Source: Dimorphilus gyrociliatus (taxonomy: Eukaryota; Annelida; Polychaeta; Dinophilidae). From it: a DNA stretch of 45,940 nucleotides. The stretch's first letter is position 1. Each line of letters starts with the position of its first letter. Of the stretch, positions 41,000 to 45,940 are shown piece by piece. The notes under the pieces were generated by a model. It worked only from the letters and a program-made list of their open reading frames with translations, had not been told where the DNA came from and ran no database searches. Location of the stretch: assembly GCA_904063045.1 (NCBI GenBank), contig CAJFCJ010000154.1, positions 1-45,940 on the forward strand, given 5' to 3'. Position numbers and translations under genes: made by a program.

Positions 41000-41502
41000 A
41001 TGTCAATCACAAAAAGTAGAATAAAATCATTTTTAAGCTATACTACTATTTTATTAGTTTATACTATTTATATTCAATTAAAGTAAGTTCAATGGTATTC
41101 TTAGAATTCAAATTTATAAACAGAGAAGTGTTTATAGAATGTAACTTTCCATTAATCTGTCAACTTAGAGGAAATGATATAATGTTAGGAAATGGCTATG
41201 ATGCGTTTTATAGTGGTTCAATATGCTGTATTCCTTTATTCCTTGTATTTTTAATCAAAGTATTTTTTATAGTATTTTCTAGAAACAGAAATGGTAGTAA
41301 AATATTAATTTATTCTCATGCAATACTATTTATTGTTTCTACAATACTGTTTGCTTCTGTATTGTCTACATATGCTACTAGTAGATCTATATATGGATCA
41401 CTTTATATTTACAGAAATCATAATTGGTGGTATGTTATTACAATAGGAATTGAAATATTGTCTTTTGTTTCTATCATAACTTCATGTTTCATTAAATTCT
41501 AA
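41000..41502 (+). CDS. Small four-helix membrane protein with a possible spliceosomal intron
   Basis: The open frame 41092-41502 encodes three membrane helices (about SGSICCIPLFLVFLIKVFF, LIYSHAILFIVSTILFASVL and YVITIGIEILSFVSIITSCF). Its ATG lacks a CCC motif. An upstream ATG at 41000 has ATCCCCTTTTAAAT before it and opens 28 codons with another hydrophobic helix (FLSYTTILLVYTIYIQ), then a stop made by GTAAGT. Removing 41083-41123 (GTAAGT...ACAG) joins the two frames and gives a four-helix protein with a short outside loop containing two Cys, a layout seen in claudin/Sur7-like proteins. Alternatively one base has been lost, or translation starts at 41092. The family was not recognised. Confidence 0.55.
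41083..41123 (+). other. Candidate 41-nt spliceosomal intron
   Basis: A perfect GTAAGT 5' site, an A-rich possible branch region (TTTATAAACAG) at the 3' end, an AG acceptor at 41122-41123, and restoration of the frame. The size and 5'-biased position fit known microsporidian introns. Confidence 0.4.
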
Positions 41503-41976
41503 AATTAGAAACAATTCTTAGTATTTTATAATTTTAAATCAATAGAAAATTAAATTGCTTATTTTAATAATAAATTTTACCGTATTTTATTAAAATGGAA
41601 ATTCGTTTAAAATTAAAAATACTTTAAATTATTTTATTTATAATTCATACGTTCTTTATTAAATACAAAATAAACTAAAATTGTATTTATATTTCAAATA
41701 AATAGAACAAAAAACAGCTGTTTTATTAAATGTTAAAATTCACTCGCAAAAAGTTTAATTAAAAATACTTTATATAGATTTTTTTCTAATTTTATAGTAT
41801 TTAAATGATTTCATTCATATTAAAATATAAAATACTCGATGTAATCAAAATATCTTATCTTTAATCTTAATAGTTTCAACCAATTATTATAAAATGATAT
41901 TTTATATTTTATTAGAATGTATTTTTAAACTTTATGCTTTTAAAAAATTCACTACAGTTTCTTTATTAGCTATTTC
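41503..41976. other. Intergenic, nothing recognised
   Basis: AT-rich sequence between the membrane-protein gene and the 3' end of the minus-strand LRR relic. Confidence 0.4.
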
Positions 41977-43554
41977 TTATCTTTTAGGACTGGTATGGTG
42001 TTTATAAACTTTTAAACGCTGGTTATACAAAAATGTGATATTCCGGTCTTCAAGGCTAAGTTGTTTATACGAGCTTAAATGTAATTCTTGGAGTTTCTTA
42101 AGGTTTGACAAAAAAGAAGTGGGGTGTTTTTTGAGGCCACATCCTGTTATATTAAGCATTTCTAGTTCTGTTAATTTTGAAATACTTCAAAGTCAATCTT
42201 ATTTAGGTTACGATTGCCTCTTAAATCTAAAAATTCGATGCTTTTCAAGTTACTTAAATAGCCGAGAATACCAAACCCAATACCACAATTATTCAAGTGT
42301 AATTCTTCTAATTCAGAGAACTTCGAAATTGACACGAAATCTTCAGAATTTAGGTGTTTATTACCTGCCAAAGACAATTGTCTGAGGTTTTTGAGTGGTC
42401 TAAGTTCTTTAACAAAACCAACTGGTAGCATACAGTCAGCCAAACACAAACTTTCCAGTCTCTTCATACGTGAAATTGCTTTTGCATCGTTATTTGTGAA
42501 GCCTTTGTTCTTTCCTAAATACAATTTTCTAAGGTATCTAAATCTTCCAGATAATCCAACAATCCACTTTTTAAGTCACAGTCAAACAAACCTAGCTCCT
42601 CTAGTTTTTTTAGTGAAGAAATGGCCATGATGTCTTTTTTTCCTAAAAACTTATTAAGTGAGGCGTCCAGCTTTCTAATACTTTTTGAGCCTTTAATTCC
42701 AGCAAGCATATTCTTTTCAACTATTGTATTACAAACTCTGAGCCACGAATATTTTTTAATTGTGATATGCTTAAGAAATTCTGCAGATCCAGCTTATTGT
42801 TACTTAAATCTAATCGTACTAGCATATGAAGATTTTCTATTTTACTAAATACATAATAATTCATTGCGCATTTATTCAAGATAAGAACTTCTAATTGCTG
42901 CAATTTAAATACTGAAAAGTAGTCGTTGTCATCCAAACAGCTATTTTTTGATATATCTAAGTATTCTAAATTTACCAAAGACCTTATATGCTTAATAATT
43001 CCCTTCTGAATATTACACGCCCTTAAGCTTAAAACTTTGAGGTTAGTAATACTAAATACTACCATATAATCTTCCTTAGTAAGTGAAGGGTTATATGACA
43101 GGTTTAACTCAGTGAGTTTTGTTAAGTTTATAAGCTGAGATATCAAATTCCCTCTTAAATTACAATTATAAAAGCTTAAAACTTCTAAACCTTTTAGCAT
43201 TTTTAAGTAAGCAAAGTCGTATTCATTTAAATTAGAATCATCGTCAAGAACCAAAACTTTTACACTTGAAGTAGGATTTTCATACTTCGATGATGTTTTT
43301 AATATAAAATTATTGAGGAGGTGAGGATTTCTTGACCTTCTAGTAAAAAGCGGGGCTCTTTTCACATTAGTATGTTCTTCAGCATTAATATCATCGAATT
43401 TTCTAGTTTTATTTATCTGTGATGATTTTACTGAAATATCATCTTCTACAAATACACAGTCGTTTTTAGTACATTCTACTATTTTTACATGAATTGTTAA
43501 GTATATAAAAGCTAGTAGTACCATTAAATAATTAATTGCTTCTATTTTTGACAT
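41977..43554 (-). pseudogene. Secreted A/B-type leucine-rich-repeat protein, three frameshifts
   Basis: The ATG at 43554 follows GACCCACACTT (complement of 43561-43563). Frame one (43554-42721) has a signal peptide (YLMVLLAFIYLTIHVKIVEC) and LRRs that alternate as in the gene at 6504, for example LEVLSFYNCNLRGNLISQL and LTELNLSYNPSLTKEDYMVV. The LRRs continue in three further frames: 42709-42515, 42524-42171 and 42159-41977. Together about 520 residues are encoded. Three frame changes point to real decay. Confidence 0.78.
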
Positions 43555-44350
43555 AAGTGTGGGTCATAAGAAAATCTAAATTTTATATAATACCAATAAG
43601 GAAAGAATTCATAAATCGTTTATTTATTGATTGTTTTTATATCTCAAAGCTTTTTACAAAGCAAATTTATGTATTTCTAACATTTTTAGAAAATAGTCTA
43701 TAATTGAAATTAATTTGTATTTTTCTTTTAGTTTCAACTTTTGATATAAAAGTATTATTTGAATTAAAACACGTATAAATATCATTTACCTAGCCATGTT
43801 AGGATTCTAAGTATACTTCTAAATACGGTATTTTATAAATATATGTTTATAAGTTATAAAATTCTAACAAAAGAAATAAATTTATAAAAACAGTTCAAAG
43901 ACCAATTTCTGTATTATTTTAAAAAACCAAATTTTACTTTTTATTTTCATAAAAATATAAAATTGAATAAATTTATAATAAATAGAACATAAAATTCAAT
44001 AAAAACTTAAGTTTAACTTCTAGAAAAGTCATTTCATTCACTTTCTAATTTAAATACAACTTTTTAATTAAAATTTATATTTTGAACACTAGTAAACTTA
44101 GCACTCGCTTTAAACACCGGTGGCTGAATAAATAAACCATTGAAGATAAATACTTGTTTTCTACTTTATAATAACTTTTTGTAAACAACATTTTCTATAA
44201 ATATTTTCCCTTTTTTAGTGGTTTGTGCCTCCTTTTCAATATACATCTTTAAATTATTGGGTCTAGTATAGAATAAAGGGATATATAATGAATAGGGGAT
44301 ATATAATAATAATAATTCATTTTTGGAATAAATAAAAATTAATAAATGAG
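43555..44350. other. Intergenic, nothing recognised
   Basis: A duplicated gggatatataat string near 44278-44306 is the only pattern noted. Confidence 0.4.
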
Positions 44351-44357
44351 TTTTATT

Positions 44358-45200
44358 TTAATAATATTTTCTTATGGTATATATTAAAGCATTAAATCTT
44401 TTTCTTGAATTATTAAAGGTTTTATACCACATAAACTCATTTAAATTATCAAAAAGCATTTCTTTGAGCAATTTTTTTAATCTTATATGATGTTTGGTGT
44501 GAGACCAGAGTGATTCAATACTTTGAGTATGAACTGAAGGATCATCAGGTGAAACAAAATATCTTGTATGGTTTATTGTGTCATGACTTGAATCTAAATC
44601 GCCAAATAAATTCATATAGCCTCTCCATTCATCTGTTATTACAATTGTTTTAGGCAGAATATATAATTCTACTACTTGTTATTAGCGAATTCCTGTCTCT
44701 TCTATCAATTGGGACCATAAAACATTTATTTGTTCCCCTTTCTTTTCGCCTAAAATCCACTGGCCATTGCTTATTCTTCCTCTATTGTATTTTCTTTTAA
44801 AAAATAAAGATTCGTCTACCTCAACTGTAATGGAATTTCATCTTCATCAAGGCTTCCTATTGGACCACTTTCTGAGATGATATAAATACAACATATTTCT
44901 CTAAAAGTTTTATACCATTGTAATATTGTCAGGGAAGAAATACCGAGCATTCCGCACATGTAACCTGGAGGATTTGTTTGAATATTTGACCATTATCATA
45001 ATAATTTGTCTTAGTGTGTGCTTTGATTTATCATTTATCTTTTCTTATTGAAACTTTTTTTTACAAATTGAGCAATTCCATCTATTTCCATCTTTCTTTG
45101 AACGATCTAATGAGAAATTCATTAAACTCAAACATATACTACATTTTCTACTATTTTTAATTAAACCATTGATTGCAAAAAATTTTACTTTATTATTATG
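44358..45200 (-). pseudogene. Decayed Merlin transposase
   Basis: Read on the minus strand: zinc-ribbon remnant CSICLSLMNFSL and WNCSICKKKF (about 45150-45060), [14 protein letters not shown] (about 44820-44780), [10 protein letters not shown] (about 44760-44735), then the C-terminal frame 44615-44358 with YFVSPDDPSVHTQSIESLWS (with the Glu of the catalytic site) and NEFMWYKTFNNSRKRF. Stops separate the parts. A Tc1-like element begins directly beyond its N-terminal side. Confidence 0.75.
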
Positions 45201-45206
45201 GATATA

Positions 45207-45940
45207 CAGTCTGTAAAAAAAAAGTGAACAACAAAAATTTATTAAAAAACTTATGAAAACAATGATTTTATATTTACATAATATCTTAGAAGAATAAACA
45301 ATGATCATGATAGTAACAAGCACTATTTTGAAAGATTCTATGATCAGCTTAAATTCATTTTATCTCAAGAAAACTTTTTGGACTGTAAGAAAAAAGTGAA
45401 CAAGATTCTAAGCATCATTTTACATCCAACAACGTATAATCTGTATCTAACATCCCCCTCATGGCTAAAAGTATTGATGATGAAACAAGGTGGAGTATAA
45501 TTCTATTATATAAAGAAAAATCACGGAAAAACAGGAATAGGTCTCTCCACAATACACAAAGTTATCAAAAAATATATAAATCATGGTACAACCAAGCATT
45601 TAGGCAATAATGGAAGGCCTTCAAAGCTTCCAACGCGCTTGATTAATTATCTTTTACACCAGAACAACAAAAACGGATTTATTTGAACGAGAAAAATGGT
45701 TGATAAAATAGAAAAGGAATGTGATATAACAATATCTCACACTTCCATAAAAAGCTAGTTTAACATGCTAGATATTAAAGCTTATAGACCCTGCTCAAAG
45801 CCTTTTTTAAAACAGAACCATATACTTTCAAGATATAGTGCAAGCAGAAGATGGTTAAATATGCCAGAAAGTAAACTGTAACAATGATATTTTCTGATAA
45901 GTCAAAATTTAACCTATGTAACAATGATGGAAGTCCACGT
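45207..45940 (+). mobile_element. Tc1/mariner-like element of a second family, cut by the window end
   Basis: Starts after TA (45205-45206) with cagtctgtaaaaaaaaa and then gtgaacaa. A second copy of the motif (gactgtaagaaaaaagtgaac) lies at 45381-45401, giving the same outer-plus-inner IR/DR layout and a similar spacing to copies 1 and 2, but with gtgaacaa in place of gtggtcac. The right end is outside the window. Confidence 0.8.
45461..45940 (+). pseudogene. Tc1-like transposase, 5' part, frameshifted
   Basis: ATG at 45461 with CCCCC at 45454-45458. Frame one gives MAKSIDDETRWSIILLYKEK. After a shift, helix-turn-helix material follows (GIGLSTIHKVIKKYINHG and GNNGRPSKLP), then LNMPESK and IFSDKSKFNL near the window end, carrying the first catalytic Asp. 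At least three lesions are visible, and the gene continues past the window. Confidence 0.75.

Noticed and set aside
41092-41104. 22-nt intron 41083-41104 using the first TTAG
   Set aside because: It leaves exon 2 in the wrong frame; only the AG at 41122-41123 restores it.
42035-42848. Several plus-strand ORFs opposite the minus-strand LRR relic
   Set aside because: They are antisense shadows; the minus strand carries the LRR pattern, signal peptide and CCC motif.

Overview
The window is a piece of a strongly AT-rich microsporidian genome, most likely from the Nosema/Vairimorpha lineage. The reasons are: short intron-poor genes; a C-rich block (core CCC, often ACCCTT) lying 0-15 bases before nearly every believable ATG, which is the known microsporidian start-proximal motif; an EnP1-like spore-wall protein; a serpin-like protein; and many Merlin and Tc1/mariner DNA transposons. 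The genus is inferred and was not tested by any search. All identifications come from reading motifs by eye.

Layout. 1-3535: a frameshifted EnP1-like spore-wall gene, a broken gene resembling the Ima1/Samp1 inner-nuclear-membrane family, and Rad10/ERCC1. 3801-7541: two leucine-rich-repeat (LRR) genes, one broken and one intact. 7690-13708: a transposon cluster made of a decayed Merlin copy split by a Tc1-like element, an intact integrase-encoding element with long terminal inverted repeats (TIRs), an assembly gap, and a nearly intact Merlin. 14017-15842: a third LRR gene with one frameshift in an A-run. 17389-20266: conserved genes (ubiquitin-like/eL40, uL22, V-ATPase proteolipid). 20670-23757: a second integrase element with a Tc1-like element inserted into it. 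25330-28013: an Rmd1/DUF155 membrane protein and an orphan. 28215-29770: two Merlin relics. 30392-31569: a serpin-like gene with one frameshift. 33309-38487: a compact conserved island (large charged orphan, PP2A activator PTPA, proteasome beta-6, class I aldolase). 38658-40399: a third integrase element. 41000-41502: a small membrane protein with a possible spliceosomal intron. 41977-43554: a decayed LRR gene on the minus strand. 44358 to the end: a Merlin relic and the start of a second kind of Tc1-like element.

Two things stand out. First, there are three copies of a TIR transposon whose only gene is a Ty3/gypsy-like integrase (zinc-binding H2C2 plus DDE). It has no reverse transcriptase and no direct long terminal repeats, and its long TIRs carry a repeated 12-base motif whose sequence differs between copies at matching positions. 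Second, transposase genes of three unrelated classes carry the same CCC start motif as the host genes. Nearly all Tc1-like insertions lie in or beside other transposons. Many genes are broken by single-base shifts, often in A-runs, so it should be settled whether these are real decay, assembly errors or slippage. No tRNA, rRNA or CRISPR array was recognised.
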